Source: Wenyingzhuangia heitensis (lineage in GTDB: Bacteria; Bacteroidota; Bacteroidia; Flavobacteriales; Flavobacteriaceae). Taken from it: DNA of 64,000 bases. Location: positions 1,798,001 through 1,862,000 of the forward strand of contig NZ_JAASQL010000001.1 in assembly GCF_011762155.1 (NCBI RefSeq), in the 5' to 3' direction. This document shows, one piece after another, positions 23,337 to 31,025 of the stretch (the first letter of the stretch is position 1; every line of letters starts with the position of its first letter). A program made the translations under genes and the position numbers. The notes under the pieces were generated by a model that did not search any database, was not told where the DNA came from, and was given only the letters and a program-made list of their open reading frames with translations.

Positions 23337-25004
23337 ATGGCCACATTTGATTTAACAAAACCCGTAAAAAATAACCTTAGAGGAGATGACACCGCTAAGT
23401 TTCGTATGGCTAATGATGCTGCACGTGATGCTTTAATTACTGGAGACTTAATTAAACTTGGTCACATTATTTATCATGAAGCAGATGGTAAACATTATAA
23501 ACTAAAAACTTATCCAACTTTTGGAATCCTTACAGGTGTTGTTTGGGACGAGCTTGGCGGTTCTCCATTAAACAACACTCTAACTTCTGACAGTACAACA
23601 GAAGCACTAACTGCAGCACAGGGAAAGGCATTAAAAACTTTGGTTGATAGTAAACAAGCCAAAACAACCACAGCTATTGCTACTGGAGGTATAGATTTAA
23701 ACAATACATATAATAATAAAATAGTAACTATTGATTTGGCTACAGACTTTGTAACCATTAATGAGACTAATATTACAGATGCTGTTTTTCAAGTACAAAT
23801 AACTACAAAAGCTATTGGAGCAGAAGTTCGTTTTACAGGCGATTCTGCCAATTTAGAGTACAATTCTTTAACCGATAATAAAATTGTATTTACTGATAGA
23901 AATATGTCAGTTTTTGTTTTTAAAAATGATAATGGTAAATTCTGTTGGCGTGTAGTTGGTAGTACATTGCCAGTACAAATTACAAGTGAGAATATTATAG
24001 ATATTGTAACAAACGCTGGTTTTAGTTCTTATCCAAAGCCATATTTTAATAATTTATATCCCTTGTCTATACCCCCAACGCAAAGTAGGACTATTACAAT
24101 AAATGGGGCATTTTTTAAGGAGCCAGTTGAAAATATGTTGGCTCGTTTTATTAGATATTCAGAAGAACCTTTATTAGACGTAAATGGACTACCAATACAT
24201 GATGAAACTAAAGTAATTAGAGAGCTTCAAGTAAACTCTTTAACTTTTGTGAACGATAGTGTTATGGAAGTAAACGTAACAGGAGTTAATATTCATGACA
24301 CAGCAACAAATGGAACAGGTGCCTTTGAATTAGACGGAACAACTGAAATAAATAACGTGTATTGGTTATTTCTTCATAACGGTGCTACTAGAATTTTTAA
24401 GAATGAATTTACTGTTAGCTCGGGAGATATTTATATACCAAGAGCTGGTTTGACTACTGATATTCCTGAGGGTGATTGGTCAGATGTCACAGGAGTTGTA
24501 GATATCACAGAGGGTGGTAGCGTTAGGTTAATTTCTTCGGAGTCTACAGGAACTGCATCTATTAAAGAAGATGGTATAGCTCTACCTATGGATAAAGATT
24601 GGTCTGTAAAATGGAGTATTGATATTTCACAATTTAGAAATGTTATAGGAGGTTACTCTGATCTCCGTGGAATGTGTCTTCAAATATGCCGAGATTCAGA
24701 TGATGTACCTGTAATGGGGATGGTTTGGCTAAAGAATAATACTGAAGATAAGTTTTATTTTACCGAAGGAACTACTGGTGTAGTAGGAGGAATACAATCA
24801 CCCTCTTCTCCTACAGATCAAGATAACGCATACCCCTTATTGACATCAAGGGTATTTGAATATAGGAGAGATAATGGAGTCTTTCAATTTAAGTATGGCG
24901 GTTACTTACTACAAGCTGCTAACCAATCTAATGTTCAAAAGTACATTAAAGCAATCTCTACTAAAGTTGATTTAGTTAATATTAGTGTAACAATAAAAGA
25001 TTAA
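23337..25004 (+). CDS. large tail fibre / adhesin protein
   Basis: This 555-residue protein is beta-rich and low in charge. The N-terminus includes TFDLTKPVKNNLRGDDTAKF and a segment with TSDSTTEALTAAQGKALKTL, the SxxxxxALSAxQGxxL motif common in fibre shafts. The C-terminal half (about 350-555) may be a carbohydrate-binding or jelly-roll head. ATG 23337 lies one base after the preceding stop; the ATG at 23328 overlaps that gene. Confidence 0.65.
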   Translation: MATFDLTKPVKNNLRGDDTAKFRMANDAARDALITGDLIKLGHIIYHEADGKHYKLKTYPTFGILTGVVWDELGGSPLNNTLTSDSTTEALTAAQGKALKTLVDSKQAKTTTAIATGGIDLNNTYNNKIVTIDLATDFVTINETNITDAVFQVQITTKAIGAEVRFTGDSANLEYNSLTDNKIVFTDRNMSVFVFKNDNGKFCWRVVGSTLPVQITSENIIDIVTNAGFSSYPKPYFNNLYPLSIPPTQSRTITINGAFFKEPVENMLARFIRYSEEPLLDVNGLPIHDETKVIRELQVNSLTFVNDSVMEVNVTGVNIHDTATNGTGAFELDGTTEINNVYWLFLHNGATRIFKNEFTVSSGDIYIPRAGLTTDIPEGDWSDVTGVVDITEGGSVRLISSESTGTASIKEDGIALPMDKDWSVKWSIDISQFRNVIGGYSDLRGMCLQICRDSDDVPVMGMVWLKNNTEDKFYFTEGTTGVVGGIQSPSSPTDQDNAYPLLTSRVFEYRRDNGVFQFKYGGYLLQAANQSNVQKYIKAISTKVDLVNISVTIKD

Positions 25005-25006
25005 GT

Positions 25007-25636
25007 ATGAAGACATATTTAGAAAAAATTATATCGGAAAAAGCAAATTGGCTATTAAATATATATCCAAATGTAGAATCTATCCCATTTGATCAATTAG
25101 GTTTTTTAATGGAGCATGAGCCTTATATTAACCCTAAAGGAGTTAAGGAGTATAAAAGAAGAACATTTAAAAATAAAGAGGTAGTTACCATATTTTACCA
25201 AAAACACTATGCAACCTACAAAGAGGTTGAAAATGTTTTTATAGGAACTAGTAAAAAACTTATCTATTACGCTGAAGACGGAACACCTGTAAAGCAAAAA
25301 CCTACGGATTTCTACAAGCATGATGTAGAACCTGTACATAATGATGTTCATGAAGTAGTAAACTATGTATCCAGAGCATCAGAGGAATTTTTAAAAAATG
25401 AAAGGTCTAATGCAGAAAGTAAAATGAAGGCTTCAAATCCCATTATGTACGCTAAGTTTTACACAGCCTATAAATCTTTAATAGAGGATTGGAAAGCCAC
25501 AGGAGATGCTACAGCATTAATTAGTGCAATAGATAATGAAACTGATCCCGACCTACTAGATGATGTATTAAATAAAATTGTAGAGGGCACAGTAGATACA
25601 ACCGTAGGCAATTATATTAAGTATGTAATAAGTTAG
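25007..25636 (+). CDS. fibre-associated protein of unknown function
   Basis: This 209-residue protein follows the large fibre gene by two bases. It has YKRRTFKNKEVVTIFYQKHYATYKEVENVFIGTSKKLIYYAEDG, followed by long acidic helices. Position suggests a fibre-assembly chaperone, but no such family is recognised. Confidence 0.5.
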   Translation: MKTYLEKIISEKANWLLNIYPNVESIPFDQLGFLMEHEPYINPKGVKEYKRRTFKNKEVVTIFYQKHYATYKEVENVFIGTSKKLIYYAEDGTPVKQKPTDFYKHDVEPVHNDVHEVVNYVSRASEEFLKNERSNAESKMKASNPIMYAKFYTAYKSLIEDWKATGDATALISAIDNETDPDLLDDVLNKIVEGTVDTTVGNYIKYVIS

Positions 25637-25638
25637 TT

Positions 25639-26151
25639 ATGTTCTGGAGTAAAAACAATTTTTTCAAACAGCAAAAAGCCGATGTAAATGAAGCTGGACG
25701 TTTACAACGTTTAGCTCACAAACGCAAGGTTGTAAAACGTCTTTTAGAAATTAAAAAGTTTCATGAATTTGAAATAGATTATTTCTTAGAAGCCTACGAT
25801 TATATGGTAGAAAACAAAAATGTATTTGATGGTGCTACCATTGTAAAAGATGCTGATGATATTCCAAAACTAGAAATATCTGCCATGCTGCATGATTATC
25901 AATATGTTGCTTTACTTCCAAAATTTAAAGGTTCAATATGGTTTAAAATGAAAAATAAATTTGACAAAGAATACAGAGAGAATCTAATCAGATTTGGCAA
26001 CATGCCCCAGTTGGAAATAAATAAAAAAGTAAACCTAAAAATATTTCAAATTCGTTTTTCATTCTACGTTAATTCAGAGCAAAGAATTAAAAACAGATAT
26101 AATTTACTAAGAATTTCAACACCATTTTATTGGTTGATAAAGCTTTTTTAA
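25639..26151 (+). CDS. late phage protein of unknown function
   Basis: This 170-residue basic protein contains ISAMLHDYQYVALL around residue 80, loosely like the HDYLY motif of DUF1353 phage proteins, and a hydrophobic, basic C-terminus (about 140-170). It ends the long late operon just before the folded leader of the thymidylate-synthase-like gene. Function unknown; the DUF1353 link is weak. Confidence 0.5.
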   Translation: MFWSKNNFFKQQKADVNEAGRLQRLAHKRKVVKRLLEIKKFHEFEIDYFLEAYDYMVENKNVFDGATIVKDADDIPKLEISAMLHDYQYVALLPKFKGSIWFKMKNKFDKEYRENLIRFGNMPQLEINKKVNLKIFQIRFSFYVNSEQRIKNRYNLLRISTPFYWLIKLF

Positions 26152-26158
26152 AAATAAA

Positions 26159-26287
26159 CTGGAGTGAATAAAAGTCCTCCAGCTGTAAATAAAAAGTTCC
26201 TACGCTTATATAAACACAGAGCCCACAGGCTGCTGGAGGACGAAAGTCTTCGAGTGCTTGTGGGCTTTTATGTATTAAACGTAGGAA
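26159..26287 (+). promoter_or_regulatory. strongly folded leader with alternative pairing
   Basis: The 157 bases between the last tail gene and the thymidylate-synthase-like gene contain nested stems: 26197-26204 with 26280-26287, 26207-26214 with 26267-26274, 26220-26227 with 26259-26266, and an apical stem closed by GAC-GAAA-GTC (26239-26248). Together they make a hairpin of about 90 bases with a GNRA loop. Upstream, GTCCTCCAGC (26174-26183) matches GCTGGAGGAC (26232-26241) inside that hairpin perfectly and can also pair with CTGGAG (26159-26164). TGTGGGCTTTTA could act as a weak terminator. The pairings are seen; a switching role is inferred. Confidence 0.65.
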
Positions 26288-26308
26288 TAACAAATATAAA
26301 CTTAAAAT

Positions 26309-26944
26309 ATGAATAAATATCATAAACTACTTAGTGAAATTGTGACTAAAGGAGAGTTGCAAACAAATAAAAAAGGTGCAATAAAGTATATTTTAAATCA
26401 AACATTAGAACTTCAAAAAGGAGATTTGTTGGAGGTGTTTGAAGATCATGCAATAGCTAGGAATAAATTAAAACAAGAACTTGATTTGTTTACACTTGGT
26501 GTTGAGCGAGTTGAGGAATACAACGAAGCTGGTATAAGTTGGTGGAATTACTGCGGTGAAAGGCTTAAAAATTCATATCCAAAGTATTTTGAAAAACTCC
26601 CAGAGCTGATTGATAAAATAAATGAGGAATTAAGAAGTTCTAAGAATTACGTTTTGTTCCTAGGCGAAAATGGAGTAGAAACTAATCAGCAACCATGTGT
26701 AAGTTTGATACAGTTTCAAATAAACAACGGAGAACTATCTATTACTGCTTATTTGCGTAGTTCTGATGCTAGTCTAGGGTTACCATCAGATATTTATCAT
26801 TTATGGCTTATAAGTCGTAAAATAGGCTTGCCGTTAAACAACATAACGTTGATGTTGGCTAATGTACACATATATGAGAATAATCTAACTAATACAAAGA
26901 GGCTTCTAAGAGGAGATAGTGTTAGATTCAGTCTGAATGTTTAA
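26309..26944 (+). CDS. thymidylate-synthase-like protein, possibly dCMP-specific
   Basis: This 211-residue protein matches the ThyA fold over most of its length: an N-terminal YHKLLSEIVTKGE helix, KQELDLFTLG (E. coli Glu58 region), PCVSLIQFQ (nucleophile Cys130), YLRSSDASLGLP (Arg150, Ser151, Asp153) and VHIYENN (His187, Tyr189). At the position of E. coli Asn177 it has Asp161, the residue found in dCMP-specific relatives such as T4 dCMP hydroxymethylase. The phosphate-binding Arg pair is replaced (SKNY) and the family's last about 50 residues are missing. It lies at the right end of the prophage, where Mu carries mom. The family is well supported; substrate and activity are inference. Confidence 0.75.
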   Translation: MNKYHKLLSEIVTKGELQTNKKGAIKYILNQTLELQKGDLLEVFEDHAIARNKLKQELDLFTLGVERVEEYNEAGISWWNYCGERLKNSYPKYFEKLPELIDKINEELRSSKNYVLFLGENGVETNQQPCVSLIQFQINNGELSITAYLRSSDASLGLPSDIYHLWLISRKIGLPLNNITLMLANVHIYENNLTNTKRLLRGDSVRFSLNV

Positions 26945-26949
26945 GTTTA

Positions 26950-26989
26950 TTTTAAACTGCTTTAAAAGACTGTTTAAAGCAGTTTAAAA
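26950..26989. repeat. perfect 17-bp inverted repeat near the prophage right end
   Basis: Arms at 26950-26966 and 26973-26989 are perfectly complementary around AGACTG. They begin six bases after the stop of the thymidylate-synthase-like gene. No T tract follows, so it may be a bidirectional terminator of modest strength or a protein-binding site at the phage end. Confidence 0.75.
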
Positions 26990-27005
26990 TAGATTGTTAT
27001 CTTTG

Positions 27006-27049
27006 GAAAAAATGCACGTTTTGATTTGAAAATTTGTACTTTTTGATTT
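27006..27049. repeat. two adjoining 22-bp repeats, candidate transposase end sites
   Basis: The segments 27006-27027 and 27028-27049 are direct repeats matching at 18 of 22 positions, with common core GAAAA...TTTTGATTT. Mu's right end carries adjoining 22-bp MuA-binding sites R1 and R2. Read from the phage end inward, both contain AAAxGTRCA, similar to the AARYRC core of Mu sites. A weaker copy starts at 27066. They mark the likely attR. Confidence 0.65.
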
Positions 27050-27122
27050 TTCGATTATAATATTTGAAAATTAGAAATTTTAACATAAACTTTGCTATTG
27101 AGAATTTGTTCTAAACATACTT

Positions 27123-28007
27123 ATGAAAACTAAATTACATATATTTAAAGTTGTTGCTCAAAATTTAAGCTTTACCAAAGCTGCTGAACAACTATATCTT
27201 TCACAACCAGCCATTTCAAAAGCAATTAAAAACTTAGAACAAGAATATAAAACAACATTATTTATAAGAAGAAGGAACTCTATTGAGATGACACCGGAAG
27301 GGAAATCATTTCTTTTGTATACAAATAGAATATTAGCAGTTTATTCTGAAATGGATGAAAAATTTTTATATAAAAAAGATCACTTTCCTCAGTTGATAAG
27401 TTTTGGAGTAAGTACAACTCTTTCCAACTACACAATTCCTAAAATAATTGCAAAATTTAGAACGCAGTTTCCTCAAACAAAGTTTAAGATTGTCAGTAAT
27501 AATTCTGAAGTTATTGAAAACTTAATTTTGAATGAAGATATTGATTTTGGTATAACTGAAGGAAGTACTTCCAACCCCAGATTACAATTTGAAAAATTTA
27601 CTAAAGATGAAATTGTTTTAGTTACCAATAGCCAGAATAATACTTTCCCAAAAGGAAATATTGATATAAATACATTACAAAAAATTCCAATGATAGAACG
27701 TGAAATAGGTTCTGGAACTAAAGAAATTATTGATAATTTTTTATCAGCTAATAACATAAAAAAACTAAACTGTGTAGTCTCTTTTAACAGTACGGAAGCT
27801 ATTAAAAGTTATTTATACAATTCAGATCATTACGCTTTACTTTCTATAAACGCTATTACTGATGATTTAATGAATAACAAACTTAAAATAATAGACATTA
27901 AAGATTTAAGCATTGAAAGGTGGTTTTATTTTGTAAAAAGAACAGGATACCTTTCTAGCACTTATGATTATTTTAAAAAATTCATCAAAAACAATCATAA
28001 CTTTTAG
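27123..28007 (+). CDS. LysR-family transcriptional regulator
   Basis: This 294-residue protein has the LysR winged helix-turn-helix at 1-60 (FKVVAQNLSFTKAAEQLYLSQPAISKAIKNLEQ) and a substrate-binding domain from about 90. It lies directly upstream of and in line with a YeiH-family transporter gene, a pairing known from E. coli yeiE/yeiH and from CysB/Cbl-like sulfur regulators. It probably senses a small ligand and activates the downstream gene through the palindrome at 28008-28028. The start is the first ATG after the prophage end, about 74 bases away, so the prophage end may have replaced or reshaped its promoter. Confidence 0.9.
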   Translation: MKTKLHIFKVVAQNLSFTKAAEQLYLSQPAISKAIKNLEQEYKTTLFIRRRNSIEMTPEGKSFLLYTNRILAVYSEMDEKFLYKKDHFPQLISFGVSTTLSNYTIPKIIAKFRTQFPQTKFKIVSNNSEVIENLILNEDIDFGITEGSTSNPRLQFEKFTKDEIVLVTNSQNNTFPKGNIDINTLQKIPMIEREIGSGTKEIIDNFLSANNIKKLNCVVSFNSTEAIKSYLYNSDHYALLSINAITDDLMNNKLKIIDIKDLSIERWFYFVKRTGYLSSTYDYFKKFIKNNHNF

Positions 28008-28028
28008 TTATATAGACTAACTATATAA
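28008..28028. promoter_or_regulatory. candidate LysR-type operator
   Basis: TTATATAG-ACTAA-CTATATAA is a perfect 8-bp inverted repeat with a 5-base spacer containing T-N11-A arrangements, starting right after the LysR stop and about 55 bases before the transporter start. LysR proteins typically bind such sites upstream of their target. Confidence 0.55.
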
Positions 28029-28083
28029 TTTGCATATAGATTATTAAGTTGATTTACTTTTATATCAAATAACAATTCAGGAT

Positions 28084-29004
28084 ATGAAAGTTTTTTTTGC
28101 AAAAACCATTTACCTTTTTATAGTTTTAATTACTTTTTTAGGATTTATTAGTAGTCCTACAGCATTAATAATAGGTTTTGTTTACACACTACTTTTTAAA
28201 AACCCATTTAAGGTTTATAGTTATAAAGCAATTCATTTATTTTTAAAAATTTCGGTAGTTGGGTTAGGCTTTGGTATGTATTTAAAACAAACTATAGAAA
28301 CGAGTAAACAAGGACTAAGCATTACCATTTATTCAATTATACTAACCGTATTATTAGGTATATCACTTTCCAAAATTTTAAAACTAAATTTAAAATTAGG
28401 ATATCTTATTACCTCTGGAACTGCAATTTGTGGAGGAAGTGCCATTGCAGCAATTTCTCCTATTATTAAAGCCAAGAGTAAAACGATTAGTATTGCCTTA
28501 GGAATTGTATTTTTATTAAACTCTATTGCTTTATTTCTATTTCCTGTTATTGGACATGTTCTAAATTTAACGCAACAACAATTTGGTTTGTGGTGTGCTA
28601 TTGCAATACACGATACAAGTTCTGTATTTGGAGCTGCATTAGGTTATGGAGAAGAAGCTCTACGAATAGCTACAATAGTAAAACTATCTAGAACTTTGTG
28701 GATTATTCCTTTATCTATTTTTTCAATGTTTTTCTTTAAATCAAAAGGCGAAAAAATAAAAATCCCATATTTTATTGTTTTTTTTATAATCGCTATTATT
28801 ATAAATAGCTACCATATTTTACCCAATCCGACCACACATTTTATTGTTTTAATATCTAAAAGATTATTAATACTAACCTTATTTATTGTAGGTTCTTCTA
28901 TTTCTATAACAGATTTAAAATCTACAGGGTTAAAACCCATACTATTAGCCGTGATTCTATGGGGTTTTATTTCTGTATTCTCTTTGGCTTTTATTTTAAA
29001 CTAA
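28084..29004 (+). CDS. YeiH-family putative sulfate/anion exporter
   Basis: This 306-residue membrane protein has about ten hydrophobic segments and the UPF0324/YeiH signatures: TSGTAICGGSAIAAISPIIKAK (about 115-136) and AIHDTSSVFGAALGYGEEALRIATIVKLSRTLWI (about 175-208). The family is linked to export of sulfate or related anions, mostly by homology. It is probably controlled by the LysR gene upstream. Confidence 0.85.
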   Translation: MKVFFAKTIYLFIVLITFLGFISSPTALIIGFVYTLLFKNPFKVYSYKAIHLFLKISVVGLGFGMYLKQTIETSKQGLSITIYSIILTVLLGISLSKILKLNLKLGYLITSGTAICGGSAIAAISPIIKAKSKTISIALGIVFLLNSIALFLFPVIGHVLNLTQQQFGLWCAIAIHDTSSVFGAALGYGEEALRIATIVKLSRTLWIIPLSIFSMFFFKSKGEKIKIPYFIVFFIIAIIINSYHILPNPTTHFIVLISKRLLILTLFIVGSSISITDLKSTGLKPILLAVILWGFISVFSLAFILN

Positions 29005-29041
29005 AACCTTAAAAATCATTAATTTGATTTTTTTAAAAGAG

Positions 29042-30019
29042 TTACAACAACACATTAAACAAATATCCAGAGGCTATAATACATAAGGTAACCACACCAA
29101 AAAAGATGGCAATTAGTTTTAGAGTCATTACTTTTTTTAACAACATGGCTTCGGGCAAAGACAAGCCTACAACACCCATCATAAAAGCAATGGCAGTTCC
29201 TAACGGAATTCCTTTGGCAACTAATACTTGTACCACAGGTAAAATTCCGGAAGCGTTAGAATACATAGGCACAGCTAAAATGGTAGCAATGGGTACAGCA
29301 AACCAATTGTTTTTGTTCATATAAGTTTCAAAAAAACCTTCGGGAATGTAACCATGCATCAACCCACCAATGGCAATTCCTACAAGTACATATGGCACAA
29401 TTCCTTTTAGTATATTAAGAACTTCTTTCCATATAATAGGCAAACGTTGTTGCAGTGTTTGTTTTTCGGCAATAAAAATATCTTGTTCTTTTTGTGCATT
29501 TTTTAGTACGTTTTTTACCCAAGGAGTTAAATAGGTTTCTAGGTTTAATTTTTGCAGAATTATTCCCGAAATGGTTCCTAATAAAATACCACTAATCACA
29601 TAAATAATAGTGGTTTTAATACCAAACAAACCTATAAAAAGTCCAATAGCAACTTCGTTTACCAAGGGAGATGTAATTAAAAAAGCAAAAGTTACTCCTA
29701 AGGGAATTCCACCTCTTACAAAACCAATAAACAAGGGAACAGACGAGCAAGAGCAGAACGGAGTAACGACTCCAAAAAGACTTGCCATAAGATATTCTAA
29801 ACCGTATAATTTATGGTTAGAAAGATAGTTTTTAACCTTATCTATAGGAAAATAACTGTTTACAATTCCCATAATAAAAATAACCACCAACAAAAGGATT
29901 AAAATTTTTACGGTGTCATAAATAAAAAAGTTGAGTGCTTCTGATAAGTGCAATCCTTGGGTCATGTTTAACAAATCATAAACAATCCAATTGGCCATAT
30001 GTTGAATCCAGTCAAACAT
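29042..30019 (-). CDS. YraQ/ArsP-type permease
   Basis: This 325-residue polytopic membrane protein belongs to the PF03773 permease family. The motif TPFCSCSSVPLFIGFVRGGIPLG (about 88-110) with paired cysteines is its hallmark, and a second repeat carries VPMYSNASGILPVVQVL. ArsP members export trivalent organoarsenicals; others have unknown thiophilic substrates. It is the last gene of the arsR-thioredoxin-osmC operon and overlaps osmC by eight bases. Confidence 0.85.
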   Translation of the reverse strand: MFDWIQHMANWIVYDLLNMTQGLHLSEALNFFIYDTVKILILLLVVIFIMGIVNSYFPIDKVKNYLSNHKLYGLEYLMASLFGVVTPFCSCSSVPLFIGFVRGGIPLGVTFAFLITSPLVNEVAIGLFIGLFGIKTTIIYVISGILLGTISGIILQKLNLETYLTPWVKNVLKNAQKEQDIFIAEKQTLQQRLPIIWKEVLNILKGIVPYVLVGIAIGGLMHGYIPEGFFETYMNKNNWFAVPIATILAVPMYSNASGILPVVQVLVAKGIPLGTAIAFMMGVVGLSLPEAMLLKKVMTLKLIAIFFGVVTLCIIASGYLFNVLL

Positions 30020-30419
30020 CTTTATGTGTTTTAATAGTTCCTAAAATAGAACAAGATTGTTTTACGGTATTATAGATGGTTCCAAACTTTACAATGTTCT
30101 TTTTTAACAAATCTAGATTTAAGGTATCATCTTGGGTATAAATAATTAGCGTATAAATAATATCATCCATCCTAGAGGGTTTTTCTAAACGGGTGGCTGT
30201 TACCTCTATAGTTGCTTTGGTATAGCTAAACTTCATTAGCTCAGAAAAACGTTCTACATTTTTTAAAACACAAGCTGCAAAAGAACTTAAAAAAAGTTTT
30301 GCAGGGTTGGGCAATGTATGGGCTGTTTGTGCTGTGGTTCCAAAATTTAGGCTAGACTTTTTAAAATAAATTTGTGCATCTTGATTAAAAAGTGAAGCTG
30401 CTTTTACTTGATAATTCAT
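30012..30419 (-). CDS. OsmC-family thiol peroxidase-like protein
   Basis: The 135-residue protein has the OsmC/Ohr fold with two reactive cysteines, C50 (SSFAACVLKNV) and C123 (VKQSCSILG). Family members reduce organic hydroperoxides or bind persulfides and other thiol ligands. It lies between the small thioredoxin and the permease, which suggests that it handles a thiol-bound or oxidised form of the permease substrate. Confidence 0.8.
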   Translation of the reverse strand: MNYQVKAASLFNQDAQIYFKKSSLNFGTTAQTAHTLPNPAKLFLSSFAACVLKNVERFSELMKFSYTKATIEVTATRLEKPSRMDDIIYTLIIYTQDDTLNLDLLKKNIVKFGTIYNTVKQSCSILGTIKTHKDV

Positions 30420-30424
30420 TATTT

Positions 30425-30661
30425 TTATTTTAAAAGTGTCAATACTTCATCTTTTGTAGGAATTCTCCCTTTAATGGTAATTACATCATCTATAACTAGA
30501 GCAGGAGTACTCATTACATTGTATTCCATAATTTCCATAAGGTCTTCAATTTTATCAATAGTTGCCTCTATATTATTTTCATCAACAACCTCTTTTACAA
30601 CTTTTGTCATAGATTGACATTTTGCACAACCCGTTCCTAAAATTTTAATTGCTTTGCTCAT
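30425..30661 (-). CDS. small thioredoxin-fold disulfide protein
   Basis: This 78-residue protein has an N-terminal GTGCAKCQ redox motif (C12-x-x-C15) and a cis-Pro loop STPALVIDD (about 51-59). It belongs to the "redox-active disulfide protein 2" group, which regularly accompanies ArsR regulators and YraQ/ArsP permeases. It may pass a thiophilic ion or electrons to the permease. Confidence 0.85.
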   Translation of the reverse strand: MSKAIKILGTGCAKCQSMTKVVKEVVDENNIEATIDKIEDLMEIMEYNVMSTPALVIDDVITIKGRIPTKDEVLTLLK

Positions 30662-30709
30662 ACTATTTAATTTTTATTGTGTAAATAATTGATTTTATGT
30701 GTTTAAAAA

Positions 30710-31003
30710 TCAATCAAAAAATTGCTGAAACAGTTCTTTTGCTATCTTCCAGTTTTTTTGATGGATACAATATTTTGTCTTGGGAGGTTTTAATTCACCT
30801 TGAATCAATCCTGCTTTTTTTAATTCTTTTAAATGTTGAGAAATGGTAGATTGTGCCAACGGAAAAACAATAACCAAATCGCCGGTAAAACAAGAACTCT
30901 GCTTTTCTAAATAGTTTAAAATAGCAATACGTGTTGGGTGTGCCAATGCCTTTGCATAAGCTGCCAGCTGAAGGTCTTTTTTAGATGTTGAGGCTCTTTC
31001 CAT
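30710..31003 (-). CDS. arsR: ArsR-family repressor
   Basis: The 97-residue winged-helix protein contains the family's recognition region (FPLAQSTISQHLKELKKAGLIQGE, about 47-70). Cys38 and Cys79 (KYCI) could form a metalloid or persulfide sensing pair. It is the first gene of the operon and has a perfect palindromic operator seven bases upstream of its start. It probably represses the operon until a thiophilic effector binds. Confidence 0.85.
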   Translation of the reverse strand: MERASTSKKDLQLAAYAKALAHPTRIAILNYLEKQSSCFTGDLVIVFPLAQSTISQHLKELKKAGLIQGELKPPKTKYCIHQKNWKIAKELFQQFFD

Positions 31004-31009
31004 ATCCCT

Positions 31010-31025
31010 ATCGTAAAATTACGAT
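31010..31025. promoter_or_regulatory. ArsR operator
   Basis: ATCGTAA-AA-TTACGAT is a perfect inverted repeat with 7-bp arms, located between the arsR start codon and its upstream region. It resembles known ArsR operators and implies autorepression of the operon. Confidence 0.75.

Larger units (their letters stand above)
1..27050. mobile_element. Mu-like prophage, left part outside the window
   Basis: The gene set is that of transposable Mu-type phages with contractile tails: gp28-like large terminase, gp29-like portal (DUF935), gpF/MuF, gpG-like protein, gp36-like protein (DUF1320), prohead protease, capsid, sheath, frameshifted tail chaperone, tape measure, baseplate spike, gp25-like and J-like proteins and fibres. 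The right boundary is placed just after two adjoining 22-bp repeats at 27006-27049. A degenerate third copy begins at 27066, so the end could lie as far as about 27085. Host genes start at 27123. Transposase, repressor and left end are not visible, so neither the target-site duplication nor the exact end can be confirmed. Confidence 0.85.

Noticed and set aside
21386-25636. Diversity-generating retroelement in the tail-fibre region
   Set aside because: Some Bacteroides Mu-like phages carry one, but no reverse transcriptase, template repeat or adenine-biased variable repeat is visible here.
26159-26287. Retron msr-msd-like long hairpin with flanking complements
   Set aside because: No reverse transcriptase gene is present nearby; the following gene is thymidylate-synthase-like. 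The flanking complement pairs into the hairpin rather than enclosing it.
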